Positions 36,827-49,369 are shown, counted from the stretch's first letter. The stretch: DNA of 64,000 nt from Dicyema japonicum (GCA_011109175.1 RDEW01000005.1:678335-742334), one strand, 5' to 3'. A program made the numbers and translations. Notes: generated from the sequence alone by a model not told the origin.

Positions 36827-38580
36827 ATGCCTGAATATAAAGTTAACGTAAAATGGGTGACTCAGAAATACAACGATATTCTACTAAACACCGATGAGCC
36901 ACCAATAGTATTTAAAGCTCAACTGATGACTTTGACTGATGTTGCAACTGAGAGACAGAAAGTGATCATCAAAGGAAAAATCCTCAAAGTAAAGGGACTT
37001 GTGTAATATTTAGGACGAATGGGATGGGATAATGCTCACTAACGTAAGAATAAATTAAAATATGTTTATAAATATTAAAATAATTTTTAATTAAAAAATT
37101 AAATTAATTTTCAGGGCCAATGGATCACCATGATGGGTCAACCTGGGGAACCCGAACCATTGAAGGCGTCCTCGCCGGCAAAGAAACCGACCACTCTCAT
37201 TTCTGCGGCCGACTTCAAAGCTTTGCTTCAAAATCCCCCGAGAAAGGCCCGCGAGGTAATGAAGTCCGTGAATTTCAGTTCTTTGGTCTTCATAATCACG
37301 TGAATACCTGCTATTTGAACGCTGTCCTTCAATGTCTCTGGGCGATTCCTGAAATCTGCGAAGCCTTGTTGCGTTTCCGTTAATTTCAGGTCTCAGACCG
37401 AATCGCCCTCCATTTTCACGGATTTTACGCTTTCCTGCATACTCAAACCTAAAGAATCCCAGTTTTCCAACCTCATTTTTCGTTGCACTGAATTTTGCTG
37501 ATTTCTAGAAATGGGAGAGCTGTTTCGGTCTGACAACAAGAAATCCGTGGAGACTAACCTCGTCAAGCTCATCAGCGTCCTCAGATTCTGTTTTCCTCGA
37601 TACGCCGAGCTGGACCCTGAGACCAAATTATTTCGACAGCATGTAAGCGCTGAATTGACCCCAGGACGCATCAGAACTCCTCTCAGATCTCCTTAACGTC
37701 CTCAAGGAAGGATTGGTTTTCAAGGCTCCATGTTTGAATGACAGAGATCCTATTTCATCGTTTTTCGGCGTGAAATTCAGCTCAAGGTTCGTTTTTCCGT
37801 GATTTAGAACTTTTTGTGATGACGAGGAGTTCATAACGGAGGAATCTGAGAATCAACTCTCATGTTTCATCACAAAAGAAGTCAGTTGTCTTCAGTCTTC
37901 CCTCGAAAAGGTCTTTTAATTTAATTCTAGTCTTTCACCACAACCATGAAGATTTTTCAGAGAAGCATCAAATTGAGCGGGAATTTAAGCGAATTGTAGA
38001 CCATGTGCTTAATTGCTTTGTAGAGTCTGCTCAATCGTCTCCCAGCTTATTTGATAGTCCAGTTTAACCGGTTCTGCTATCGAGAGGACACGAAGACCAA
38101 CGCCAAGATCCTGAAGCACGTGGCCTATGATGATGTCCTTGATCTGTACCGTCATTGTACTGATGAAATGAAATCACGGATGGATCCTTTCCGAGCGAAG
38201 ATGGAGGCACATCGGAAGCTCGTGTCTAGGGATGAGGTCCCGTTGAACTTTGATTCTGAGGTTCACGAGCCTTACTGGTTCGAAGATGGTGGGGGTTTGT
38301 GACTGAGATAGACATTGGGTCGAATTGTACTGGAATATACGAGTTGAGGGCAGTGGTGACCCACGTGGGGAGGACGGCGGACTCGGGACACTATGTGAGC
38401 TGGATTAAGGAATCAGGTACCCTTAGGGTGTGAATAGAAACCTCTTGGGTTGAGATGGATGACATAAACATGTATAATAGACCGTTTTCGAAGGTGGCTA
38501 AGCTGGCTGGGGGACTTGCGGATTGGCACATTGCTTATATTCTTATTTACGGACCTCGACTTATCCCCAAACAGAAGTAG
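36827..38580 (+). CDS. USP14: USP14-like proteasome-associated deubiquitinase
   Basis: USP14 docks on the 26S proteasome and trims ubiquitin from substrates. An N-terminal ubiquitin-like domain (MPEYKVNVKWVTQKYNDILL, ...FKAQLMTLTDVATERQK) is followed by the USP core. Cys box: FFGLHNHVNTCYLNAVLQCL; the usual GLxNLGNTC is changed to NHVNTC, but the catalytic Cys and the first Asn are kept. RLPAYLIVQFNRFCYREDT, then IYELRAVVTHVGRTADSGHY (catalytic His), SWVEMDD and DWHIAYILIYGPR at the end. Introns include GTAATGAAG...TTTCAG (23 nt, before FFGL), 22 nt after FRQH, 38289-38311 (23 nt) and a 21-nt one after KES. The segment around 37.38-37.51 kb is uncertain (a longer intron or diverged insert). 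Ends 38580. Confidence 0.9.
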
Positions 38581-40801
38581 ACTGACTTTATGTGGTTTGT
38601 TATTTTGTGTATTTTTCTTGATTTCTTTGGGTTTTTGTATGTTTATGGTTATTTCTTGAGATAAGCACATGTGCATATTTTGCTATCGGAGAGAAGTTAG
38701 ATGCTTGACGGTTCGAGATTTCTGTGCTGTCTTTCCGCTTGAAGGTTCAGTGCGTCTTCGATGCTTAAGGGACGCCTTCATCAATGATACCTCACTGCGA
38801 AGCCAAATTGTCTACAGGGACTCGCTCGTAGCTAAAGGAAGTTGTTAAGAATTCTTTGACCCCTTCCTATGACTAATTAATCCAACTGTTCTTTCCTTCT
38901 TAAAGTGCGTGCTCTGCCTTAGTGGGGTTTACGAAAGGGAAACATTACTATTCCTCTACGTAAAGGCTGTTAACACTGGCGGAGACTGCGAATCATCAAG
39001 AACAGTGTGCATTCATAGAACCCCCACTAGGTAACATTTGTAGAACCATTACGCATCTGATTGAATGATTCCTCTGCCTTCTTCAAACCCCACGAAGCGT
39101 CAATCCGTCCAAAAACTAGTGCCTCCGTCGTAACTACCAATTGACTTAAGCAGTATCATTATGCACCTTCGCTTGAATTACGCCCCCATGTACACCCAAA
39201 CATAATTTTAAATGTCAGTCTCTTTCAGGCTTATTGATCGTTAACCAGTGATCTCAGAGTTTAGGTCCTCTGAGATTCTTAACTCCCTTTTCAGTGTTAG
39301 CAGAGTTGATCCTCGCCTTCCATCAAAGCAGCTCCGCCGTTAAGTCATTATTATATGTAAATTTACAGTCATTTGAGAATCGAAATCCAATAATTCTTTA
39401 AAATCTAAAAATGGTAGATTATCATTAACAATCCAATTCGAGGTATGACGGTCAATAATATTTCCTTCAGGTACATTCAAGTAGGTCGGTCATCAGTGGC
39501 CAGCTTCCTTTGCTAAATAACTTTTCTGCGGTTAAGGGACTCCGTTCACGCACAGTAAAAATTAGGTACAAAAATTGAGGTTTATGACGGCATGACTTCA
39601 GTTAAACAGAGCCACGAGATCTATTCATCCGACATCGACTATTTTACCGATTAACCAACAAGAAAAACGGAAAACAAGTCCTCAATCACCTTTACTCCAA
39701 TAGCATAGGGGTAAGGAAAGAAACAGATCTCTTAAAAAATCATGTCATCCGGCATATATTAGATGGTTCTTTAGTGCTGAGAGGCGAGGTAGGTTTGGGT
39801 GTAGGATTTTGGGTAGGATCCTTTTGGCAGGATACTAAAGTTGATCAAATAATCCAAAGAGACGGGAACAGCTGAATTTTGATGGTAATTAAATTAAATT
39901 TAGACCAAAAACCACCGTCATAATGTCTTCCGCTAGCACTACGGTGTAATAGCATTAGCGGACTGTGACATAATTACTAAAATTTGAATATAAGAAAAGT
40001 GAAACCTTGTGTTGATTGACGCCCACATTTGACTGTTCTAGATTGTTAACCTAATTAACGACTTTATAAGCCTAATTAACAACTTCACTCGGATATCACG
40101 GAAACAGATAGACTAGTACTCACAATACCGGTCAGTTGGGAGTCAATTTTGCTTGAAATCAACATGATTGACAGCTTCTCTGTAAATCAATATCGGAAGG
40201 ACAGATTGTAGTCGAGAGTTGTTAAATTTGAACATGTCGGTTGTATGTTTTGAAGAAATTAAATCCCTGGTGGATTTTACTTGTATTATAGGTGATTTAG
40301 GTCCTCCAATCACTTATCCTAGCATGAGTATATAATCTTCATGGGTCCACCAATGGAAAGTTAACGCGTCACGGTGATTTCTTATTAATACCTCCAGATT
40401 CAAGTGGTGCATCAGCGACCTCAACGATCTGTTGAGTTGCATCTACTAACGTCCACGAAGTACAAAATAAAATTCGATGAGACTGATATTATGGATCACC
40501 CCCTTTCATTAATGTCTTCTATTTTCGATGTTCTAGGAAAGTGACTTTTCCCATAAATCCTGGAAAACCATTACTGGGACGGGGGATACCAAATCTTAAC
40601 AGTGAACGGTTTGTTATTAATGCTAAATATGTCTAAAAACCATTATTACTGTAATATCAATAAATCACCGTTAAATTAAAAGGAAAAGTTTTGCTAAGAA
40701 AAAACGACTTTCACTAATTTTTGATAAAATTAATGTAAAATATAGATTTAAATAATTTTTAAATTTAAATAAATTTTCAAAAGAACGTTTTTGTGACTTG
40801 T
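38581..40801. other. Gene-free stretch, nothing recognised
   Basis: 2.2 kb without a convincing coding frame on either strand. The 38.67-39.55 kb part is noticeably less AT-rich than its surroundings, but no RNA gene, repeat or motif was identified. Confidence 0.4.
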
Positions 40802-41167
40802 ATGGTATCTTGTGAGAAGTTCCCCTTATTTTACAGTTTCAAAGAAGTCATTGAAGATGTCGAAGTTTATTTCAACATAACCAACATGGCAAATTTCATT
40901 ATAGTATGGATTGGAACCGAGAATATTATGTCATCCCTCTACATGAGTACCCCTCTCCCTACAGGGGACTTTCCGTCTTTTAATTTGTGGGAAAATCACG
41001 GAAACGACGTAAATAATGAATATATTGCGTCTTTTTTATCAAAAATCAGTGGAAAACAAATCTTTCTTTCAACGAGCCTTTCAAACTGCAACGAAGATAC
41101 TAACATTGTAAAATCTAAGATTGCCAACTATATTCGTAATATTGACTGTTTAAATGGTTTTTTGTAA
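40802..41167 (+). CDS. PSMG4: Proteasome assembly chaperone 4-like protein (PSMG4)
   Basis: Single exon of 121 codons from ATG 40802 (the frame is open from 40793 but without an ATG there). The profile NFIIVWIGTENIMSSLYMST, then ASFLSKISGKQIFLSTSLS and VKSKIANYIRN, follows PSMG4 (DSLFLWVG...; LAQRLARKTNKQVFVSYNL; VENRIKEEM) in order, spacing and total length (human 123 aa). PSMG3/PSMG4 help assemble the 20S alpha ring. Identity is low, so the call rests on the pattern. The next gene is 1.7 kb away; no operon is suggested. Confidence 0.6.
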   Translation: MVSCEKFPLFYSFKEVIEDVEVYFNITNMANFIIVWIGTENIMSSLYMSTPLPTGDFPSFNLWENHGNDVNNEYIASFLSKISGKQIFLSTSLSNCNEDTNIVKSKIANYIRNIDCLNGFL

Positions 41168-42235
41168 AATTTGCCATCTTTATTGCCACACTAGGTACCT
41201 CACCATGTGGTAGCTCACTTGTTCATTGATTGCTACGTTAGTCACTTTGCCGTATTTGTTGTGACCTCACGGAACTACATGATTTTTTATTGTTAGCATT
41301 TACTACAGCTGTGGAGTCAGTTTAGTCCTCAAGTTATAAATTTTAGATATTCAGCAAATCTCACTTTCGTTGACAGAGATCCCACGTAGGTCGAGAGATC
41401 CAATAGCTCTTCCATTTGAAGATAGACTGTATCCATACCGTAGTCGTGCGGATCCTACTATGACAACCCCTGATTCTGAAGAAATGATATGGGAGGTTTG
41501 CGACCCACTATTTGTTTTTCGAAGAACATGAAGTCATGTATTTTTGTTGGAGGTGAGAATATCCAGGAGTTGATTTAAATAATCCGTTATAGATCTCAAG
41601 ATTGAGTTTCCACATAATGTAGTTAGTAGGGGGAGAGTGGCCCAGCTTGGAGAGGCATAATTAAGCCTCCTAATGAATTGCTTGTTAGACATTCTTTAGG
41701 TTGCCGTTTGAGTGACCTGCTCTTGCATGAAGAACTTCTGTTTTGCAGAGAACGTGTTTCTAAAACAGGGAGATTGGTCACAGACACTGCGAGAATGATT
41801 AATGTCTGATCACTGGAAATAGAGTAGGACTATAGTTGAATTGCTTCTGTGTGCGGTACATAAGGTTACTGATGACTTTAAAGGAGCCATCCTGTCAGAG
41901 TAAAATATTCCAGGATGAATCCTTTGGAGAAGAGTTTTGTCGGCTGAGAATGTGGTGGAGTAAAAAGAGGCCATGATTTTTCTGAGAAAGAAACCTTTAA
42001 GGGTGTACTCAGTAAGAATAATTGTCCCGCAAAGTAGTAGTTTTCAATACTAACCCCCACTAGGTTAGACACATTTATGGGGAGGGACCCAAGACATTAA
42101 AATATTTAAACTCCCTTCCTTTTGGTTACTCACACTGAGAATTATCCAAATCGTACCATCTCATTTTGACGAGGATTCAACCTTCATATGTTTCTTAAGG
42201 TTTTCAAATATTCAGCTATCCAAGGAAGGAACCCA
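41168..42235. other. Intergenic, nothing recognised
   Basis: No motif, repeat or RNA gene recognised on either strand; ORFs are short. Confidence 0.35.
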
Positions 42236-42239
42236 GGAA

Positions 42240-42425
42240 TAACGTCTGTTTGTGCCCACCAAATTCATCTCCAAATAGTCGCCTCATGGGCGGCATCTGT
42301 TTGATGAAAATTGACCTTCGCTGAAAGGCCCATTTTTGGATTCGAACCCACGACTGTCAGATACGATTTCATCAAAAGTTACGTTCAGCCAAAAGACCAC
42401 TTGGCAACTTAAGGGATATCAACGA
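42240..42425 (-). repeat. tRNA-derived SINE, family A, copy 2
   Basis: On the minus strand: TTGCCAAGTGGTCTTTTGGC (box A of Leu/Ser type), then GTCGTGGGTTCGAATCC with a perfect box B (~42.33 kb), then CTTTCAGCGAAGGTCAATTT. The part after box B matches the copy at 18.04-18.15 kb. The better-preserved head here shows the family derives from a long-variable-arm tRNA. Confidence 0.75.
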
Positions 42426-42867
42426 CAACGGAACCACTAATTCTACACAAACGTTAAATTTCGGTTCAGTTTTCCGTCTCACACGTGTCTGATATTGTCA
42501 AAACTCACTAAAATATATGTATGCTAGATTCCACGCACTACCCTTACCTCCATTAGATTCCTATTAGCAGGTAACCCTTTTGCCACTTGTGAGAAATCTT
42601 TGGCTTAATTGTACGCATATTTGAGATTCTTTTGTACTGCCATTGTGGTAAATTCAAAAAACAATAAAATTGGCCTAACCCACCAGAAAGGCAATTCAAG
42701 GCAAACATACTAATCAGTGACTACTACGATTCCTGAGCCCAAACCCACGTGGCTAAAATAAAATTAAGGTTTTTGTACAACAAAGAGTTGTAACCACATA
42801 TATTAATGTTTTTGAATATGACTTTTCAAAAAACCATAAATAGCCGATAAATTATTTTAAAGCGCCG

Positions 42868-44733
42868 ATGAGTGAAACCAGCCTGTCCTATACTTTTACG
42901 ATGAATCAGTTCGAAGGTGGGCACTGTCCAACCGTCGAACTGTTTAACGAAACCATAGAGAGTGAGACGTGTGAGTTGAAGTCCTTAAATGCCCGTTTAA
43001 AAAACTATATGGATAAAACAAGGGATTCGGGAGATTCCCAGATGAAGCTGATTGAGGAGTATACAGAGGCTATGAGAAACATGACCGACCAATATAAGAG
43101 AGTCCAAACACAGGAAGAGGTGATTTACGGAAATCAGGTAAATCGACTCAACGACATTCAAATGGAGATCTTCAAAAATCGTCTTGACAACGGAAGGATA
43201 GGAAGAATGAACAGTTTAATGGAAGAAAGGTAATCGAATGCGAATATCCGCCAATTTTGTGATTCTCATTCGTAGGATTTCGGAATATAACGTGTGGAAT
43301 AAAAAAGACGACGGAAAAATCTCTAAGAACGACGAACTCCTTCAGAACGCCCAGCAAAAATAAGCGTGTTGGAGAAGAACCTGAAATCCTTAAACTCTGA
43401 AATCGCTGATAATGCCAACAAGTTCAAAATGCTCTCCAGTGAACTGGAGAACGCCGAAATGGTAAGGCTAATCGGTTAGAGCAGGATTTGATCGACCAAA
43501 GCGTCCAGAGGGCTGATTCCAAGAATAAAAATCAGTCACTGTGCGAAAAAATGGAGATGGAGAATGAAATCCACAAGATTGTATAACTCTGACTCAACTT
43601 TAGGAGAGAAATATAATGACTGAGATTGTAGATATCAGTTTTAGAGATTCTCCCGGCACATCAGCGGATCTACAGGACTGCATCGATAGAATCAAAGCGG
43701 TCTTTGAAGATCTGCTGGAAAGGGAAAAGTTAAAGCTGAATTCCCAATACGAGACCCAAGTTTAAATTCCATAAAATTGGAGGTTCAAAGTGAGAGAGGC
43801 CTAACCCTTCAAAGTGGGAGACCCCCCTGAACCGTAATGCGATGGACAAATTGGAGATTATGAATGATCGGTGTCAAAGTGACATTGAAGAAATGAATAA
43901 CAAAGTTTTCAAAGTAAAAATTCTCAGAATTCACAACTGAGAGAGAGAAACGCGGAATTGCAGAGTAAAATCCGTGAAATGGAAGACAAAATGAACCAAA
44001 TGCGGGAGGAAAGGACCTTACTTGCCGAAGAAATCCAACGACACTTCCAACCTCAAATTGATTCTATCAACTCTTTGACCAACTTTCAACGACTCCCTGA
44101 AACTCCAGCTTATGTCGTACGAGGAGCTTTTGAGGATAGAGGAGGCTCGGTAAAATCAGGCTTTATTCCAGCCTTGACTCTAAAAATAATAAAAGAGAAC
44201 AAAAAAGTGAAGCCGTGATGAAAAAACCAAGAGAAGTCGTGGAACAGGAACAAAGCGAAATGGTGGAAAGCTTCCTTCAAGAAACCATCAATGGTCAGAA
44301 ATTAATGTTACTCAAGCTCCTCTGATGAGTTCTCGGAGACCAGATCGATCGAGCTATGACAGTACAGCATATGGACGTGTTGCTATTCAAACAGTCCAGG
44401 AAGACGGGGATTGTATTCGAATCGAGAATTCAGTGGGTGGCAAGGTTATAAGTTCTACCATTTAAAGACGAGTCCCTCAGTGGGTGGAAAATAGTACAGA
44501 GAGTCGATAAAACAAGCTACACTTACACATTCAGTCAATTTTATTTGGGTCCAGGAAAATCTGTCACTGTTTGGAATAGAAAATCAAGGTTGGGCCCAGA
44601 AGACAAAGAAAATCTTATTTGGTCGAGTAAACCGGACTTTAGTAACCCAGAAAAAATCGAGACTTATTTGCTTGATCAGACTGGAAATGTAACCTATTTA
44701 TTGATTTGTAGCCAAGAGCAAAATTCATTTTGA
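42868..44733 (+). CDS. LMN: Lamin (nuclear intermediate filament)
   Basis: Nuclear lamina filament subunit. From ATG 42868: ETCELKSLNARLKNYMDKT is the start of coil 1; then heptad-rich alpha-helix (LEKNLKSLNSEIADNANKFK; LIDQSVQRADSKNK; ERNAELQSKIREMEDKMNQM) to LMSYEELLRIEEAR, the conserved rod end. A basic patch (MKKPRE) stands where the nuclear signal is expected. The Ig-like lamin tail domain is YGRVAIQTVQEDGDCIRIEN...FYLGPGKSVTVWNRKSR...NLIWSSKPDF...YLLDQTGNVTYLL, ending CSQEQNSF-stop. Introns include 43462-43481 (20 nt) and a 23-nt one after HKI. Frame QNAQQK/ISVLEK needs one more A in an A5 run (~43.36 kb). Parts of 43.74-43.92 kb and 44.2-44.5 kb are unresolved. No CaaX box is seen at the end. 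Confidence 0.85.
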
Positions 44734-44939
44734 ATTTTATTCCCCAAATTAACTAATTACTCTTTAGTTGACTAACAACTCTTTTACGGTTTTTTATTTA
44801 ATTTTTTAATTAATAATTAATAATATTATTATTAATTAATCCGCGAATAAATTAATTTTTAAAATATGAAATTTCATAACTTTTTCAAATATTAAAATAT
44901 ATCTATAAATTTTAATAATAAATAAATAAACGTTGTTTT

Positions 44940-45180
44940 AACACGGCCGCGTGGCACCATGTGGTGCTATGTGGTGTGTCTTGTTTGTCAAAAATTACTT
45001 TCCTTCTTTCCGATGGCGTCATTGGATCCACCTTACTGAGGAGACGCCCAATGCCTGCCCGACATCAAGAGGATCCGCCTATTTTTTCCGGAGACAATGC
45101 CGTTTCCTGGAGACAAGTTCAGGAACAAGTCAGGATCAAGGAGTTAGTTAGTTCGGTTACTCTTGGTTTTTAGAATAAAT
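44940..45180 (+). repeat. Dispersed ~240-bp repeat, family X, copy 2
   Basis: Starts CGCGTGGCACCATGTGGTGC, contains TTGGATCCACCTTACTGAGG, AGACGCCCAATGCCTG, ...TTTCCTGGAGACAAGTTC..., AGTTAGTTCGGTTACTCTTG. It matches the 57.19-57.43 kb copy (inverse orientation) along the whole length. No ORF of interest; small ORFs here are shadows. Class unknown. Confidence 0.8.
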
Positions 45181-45184
45181 TTAA

Positions 45185-47095
45185 TTTAACGTGAACAAGT
45201 GCGTTTAGTGTGAATAGCTCAATAAAAATTAAAGAAATTAAAGGAATTCAGCATAATCTTGACGTAGGGTGAGACATTAGTAGATTTGACAGATTTCATT
45301 CAAGAAACTCTAAAAATTTATTTTCGACGAGGAAAAAGCCTATTTTTCACACGGTAATAAAAGACTACAGTTTTTATGTGAAGAACACGAATTAGTACTA
45401 AAAACAACAGAGGCATACCTTAGAGTCACTAATAGTTAGTCAGAACATAACAGAATTGGTACGAATTTGATCTCGAATTGTGCATTTTGTCAGGTATTTT
45501 TAGCCTATTTCACAGGCAAAGAAATTACTGAACAGGAAACCGCCAATAGCACCTATCTTAGCTATAAGACCAAGGGATCGCTGACTTAATAGACCTAATA
45601 CTCAGAAATGAATGATGGGTATGTTTACTGATATTAAAGTTTAGATTTTGGTTGTTGTGGACTCTCAAAATATGTTTTGGTTAAGTTGGCTGAAAATAGA
45701 CGAGCAGAAGAAATTGTAACGCTCTTCCAAAATGTTTTTACGTCGGATCCCCATTGATCTTAATGGGATATTTATGTCTTCGGCATCCTCGTCTAGAGGT
45801 TGTCTCGGAAAGTACTGTACGTAAGCCAAAGACATTGTCTTTGATTACAATAATACGACTCATATATCTACAAAAATACCTTTCTATATTTTTATGTAGT
45901 GATTTTAAGGTTCCGTACAAACACTAATTTTTATATTCTCCTGTATCCACTATAAGATGGACTTGATTATGAGAAATACTGCGTAGTTGAAAGAGATGAC
46001 GTACTTTAAGCTGAAAATGTAGAACGTATTGAAGGAATACATCGAGAAATAGTTAAATGATTTTGATTTTGGATGATTTTTTGTTCTGCCTAACCTATTT
46101 TTAAATAGATTCTAATAAAATGAGAAAACAGTCTTGCTTAGATCCTGGTGACCTTTTAGATCATCGAACCGATCCGACGGACTAGGTTGTCTGCTTGTGG
46201 ATCAAAGAACTCTTTAAGTGAATCCGGTTGGTTCAGAAACTGTCAATCAATTCAACGTCACCGATTATCACAACTTTCCATGAGGAACTTTAACTCTGAC
46301 TTCATCAACAGTATGATAGTTCCCATGAAAGGTCTGGTTCCAAGGAAATAGTAAGCCAACAAAGCGAGACCGCTTCTCAATGTCGACACAGCCATTCAGA
46401 TACATCACAAAGTTGTTACGAACGTCCAATAGATAACTTTCGTGAGAATCCTCTCAAGAAATGATCTAGTAAGATTGGAAAAAGTCAAATGATTTGTTTT
46501 TGTTTTGGAATTGGGTGCTTTCTCATGATGCCTCACTATTAACACGAAGAACTGAAATTCACGCTACTTAACTACCTCTGACCGGGTTGGAGACCATAGA
46601 GAAATTTTGATATGTTAGGTGGGATTTTGGTTATCAATTTCAGATTAGGAAGCACGAGGGCCGATCCCAAGTTAGAAAAGGTCAATATTTTGACTTAATA
46701 CGAGAAATAGGGAGCTATCAGGCAATGAGCAAAGCGAACAGCGCTCCTAGCATTAGTTTAACTATAATCAATGAGTTTACCTATAAGCAACCAGACTAGT
46801 AAGTCATCCTAAACTAAATGACTCATAACTCCGAAAACTTGACATAGCACCTTAAAAATGCCGCCAAATAACGAAAATTTGACTGATGCGAAAATTTTTT
46901 TATAGCGAAAATTTGACTGATACATTAGGGAGTTGATCTTGTATGAATTGGATATTGAAGCTCCATAGGCCCAAGCAGACCACGGTTACACAAACTAACT
47001 AATCACGTAATAAATATTTATAGTTTATTTAATAATAAAAATAATAAGTAAATATTAAAATGTTTAATTTTAGTATGTTATTAGACTACAAGGAA
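45185..47095. other. Unassigned stretch; short tandem words at 46.87-46.92 kb
   Basis: No gene recognised. CGAAAATTTGACTGAT occurs at about 46871 and again near 46905, separated by an A/T linker with a third partial unit (GCGAAAATTT). A minus-strand 55-codon frame (~45.69-45.84 kb) is of unknown value. Confidence 0.35.
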
Positions 47096-47099
47096 TACT

Positions 47100-47721
47100 A
47101 AATAACATATATGGATGGTTGTGCGAAAATCGACTAAATGCATGTTCTGGAAAGTCAGCAGTCACACTATTCACTAAGATAGAAAGATGGGAACGCAAAA
47201 TATTGATGTCACGTTAAATGGAGTGCCTATGCCACAAAGAAATCGCAGAAGATACTGGGAGTACGTTTTGATACTTTCTTCTGCTTCTCAACCCATCAAT
47301 CTGTGCAAAGAAGATCAATTTTATAAAATCCTTCCTTTGGGACTGTGAAGGAATTTATCCGCCAGGTATCGGGAATCTCTACAAGCAGTATATTGAGCCA
47401 ACAATAGGCTATGCGTGTGCTGCGTGGGGATCTAACCTGGCGGCAACGAACCTAATAAAACTTCAAGAGATCCAGTCAAGAGCAATAGAGTTACTGGAAA
47501 AATATACAGATAAAGAAATTTCCCCCAGAACATTCGAGTCTATCATAGAGGCAACTGGAGGCAATTTCAGAAGAGGAAGGAAAAAAAGACCCCCGTCTGT
47601 ATAGAAAATGTGTGGGGTCACGGTAGAATCATCGAGAAAAGATGAGAGATGCCGGGATCACCTGAATATTAGTTAGTGGTTAAGACAGTGTTTCGCTTAA
47701 ATAAATAAAATAAATTAATAA
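47100..47721 (+). mobile_element. 5'-truncated non-LTR retrotransposon 3' end
   Basis: GIGNLYKQYIEPTIGYACAA, WGSNLAATNLIKLQEIQSRA, ELLEKYTDKE and FESIIEATGG parallel the C-terminal part of the 18.5-21.2 kb element (IYKQFIEAKIGYACNIWGSN...MIEATG). The 3' tail AAATAAATAAAATAAATT runs to about 47720, immediately next to the stop codon of the convergent G-alpha-s gene. Confidence 0.85.
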
Positions 47722-49133
47722 TTAAATAAGGTCATACAATTTAAGATTTATTCGCCGAATTATTTCCCGACAATCATCAAACACCCTCTTTATATCCTCC
47801 GTATCAATGGCACACGTGTAGTGGGGGTAACAGTAGTGATTTTTATTTTGATCCACAGCAATATTCTACAGGTCATTCTGCGTCAAATACCATGAAAAGG
47901 TCACAAATGAAGTGCTTTCCCCTGACCAGCTCATTGGCTTCCGAATCTTACGAATTTTACTCACAACAAACCTACAAAGTTTTTGAAGTCAGGAAAATAA
48001 TTTCCCAGCGGATTAAGGTTCGAATTGATCAGTTTTTCGAAGAGGTCTTGTTTGTTGAGGAATAAAATAAAGGACACGTTCTTGAGCCAGCTAAAAATAA
48101 CTCAAAGGCTGGGACCGATTGTTCCACACATTCTTGAACAATTCCAGAGATTCCTGAAGACGGTTTAAGGTCGGATCCTCGTCCGTGAATTTGCAGTAAT
48201 CGCTGCAAGCGGAAATGAAAATTATGGCGGTCACATTGCTAAAACATTGGATCCACTTCTTCCTCTCATCCCTTTGGCCCCCCACGTCGAAAATGCTTTA
48301 CTATTAAATTTGGGGATACTGGAAGTGAATCTTATCGATAGAGAATTTGGTTTCGACGATTCCGGTGGTGAGAGTCCTGCAGAGGATAATATCCTTTATT
48401 ATCTCCAGCCCATACCTTGTTTGTCGGAATATAATCATCTTTCCTTATCCTCTCTGCTGAGTCGGTAAAACTAAATTCTTAGGAAATCAGAGCATTCCAA
48501 CTATTTTGAGAATTCAATGCTAGAAAATTCATCACTTATGTCGTAAGCCTTCTTTATTGCCGCGTCGTTCAATATTGAATCGATGACGTCATAGTATTTT
48601 GCCTGTAAATGTAAATATAAGGGGGACAAGTTCACTCTGACATTCTTCGCTAGGAGAACCCTCCAAATTTTTCTCGTCAAAATACTCCACAAAATCTAAA
48701 TTTTGTACGTTTTTGTTATTTTCGAAATTTATTGGGGGATCCAACTTTTTGAAATGGCATATAATCGCCTAAACTGAGTTTACCCCTATACTTTGATCGA
48801 ATAATGAAGATTCAGTCTAATTTGGGGGACGTACTCTAACCGTTCTCTAAAAGGTCATAGCAAATGTCAATTTTTGGAAAAAAAGCAAAATTAGCAAAAC
48901 TCACTTATTGGTGAATCCGTCGATGTGGATGATTCGAATTTGCTTCATGAATGTACTTTTCCCGGATTCCCCAGTCCCTGCAATTTACGAGAGCATTTGC
49001 CTAGCAGAAGAAGTCGATGGGTGTTTCTTAGAATATCTTTCTCCTTCAACAGAATCTTATCGATCCCCTTGCTGTGTTTCCTTTCGAGGATCTCATCCTC
49101 AGAAGCCCTAAAAAAACTGCAGCCGCATTTCAT
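47722..49133 (-). CDS. GNAS: Heterotrimeric G-protein alpha-s subunit
   Basis: Couples receptors to adenylate cyclase. Start [14 protein letters not shown] with an early Cys for lipidation, then NTHRLLLLG, the P-loop TGESGKST after a 23-nt GC-AG intron (48978-49000), and [12 protein letters not shown]. Then [11 protein letters not shown] (alpha-s style), [40 protein letters not shown] (switch I with R and T), [20 protein letters not shown] (switch II), [24 protein letters not shown] (TCAxDT guanine site) and the end [11 protein letters not shown]-stop, close to the vertebrate RQYELL. Introns of 22-25 nt precede DIILC, IFDV, WLKN and NIAV; some in 48.45-48.9 kb are longer or unresolved. All nucleotide-binding motifs are intact. 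Confidence 0.92.
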
Positions 49134-49365
49134 GCGATTTCCTAGCATTTACAAATAATTCGTCATCTATAAAGGTCGATTAAAATGTCAATACATTGAT
49201 TTCCTAAAAATTACTGTTATTAATTAAATCTGTCAATTCTGAGAGTTAATCGACCACTGGATGGGTGGCACGTGGCTTTCTTGGATTGGGGGGTTTTCGA
49301 GCTTGGATTTGTCCTGAGACGGGAGAAGAGGATTATTAGTGATTAATCTGGCCGGGTAGCTTGGC
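49134..49365. promoter_or_regulatory. Presumed 5' flank of the G-alpha-s gene
   Basis: Contains the upstream region of the minus-strand gene. No TATA box or initiator can be assigned with confidence; a CACGTG palindrome lies at about 49269. Confidence 0.3.
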
Positions 49366-49369
49366 GGTC

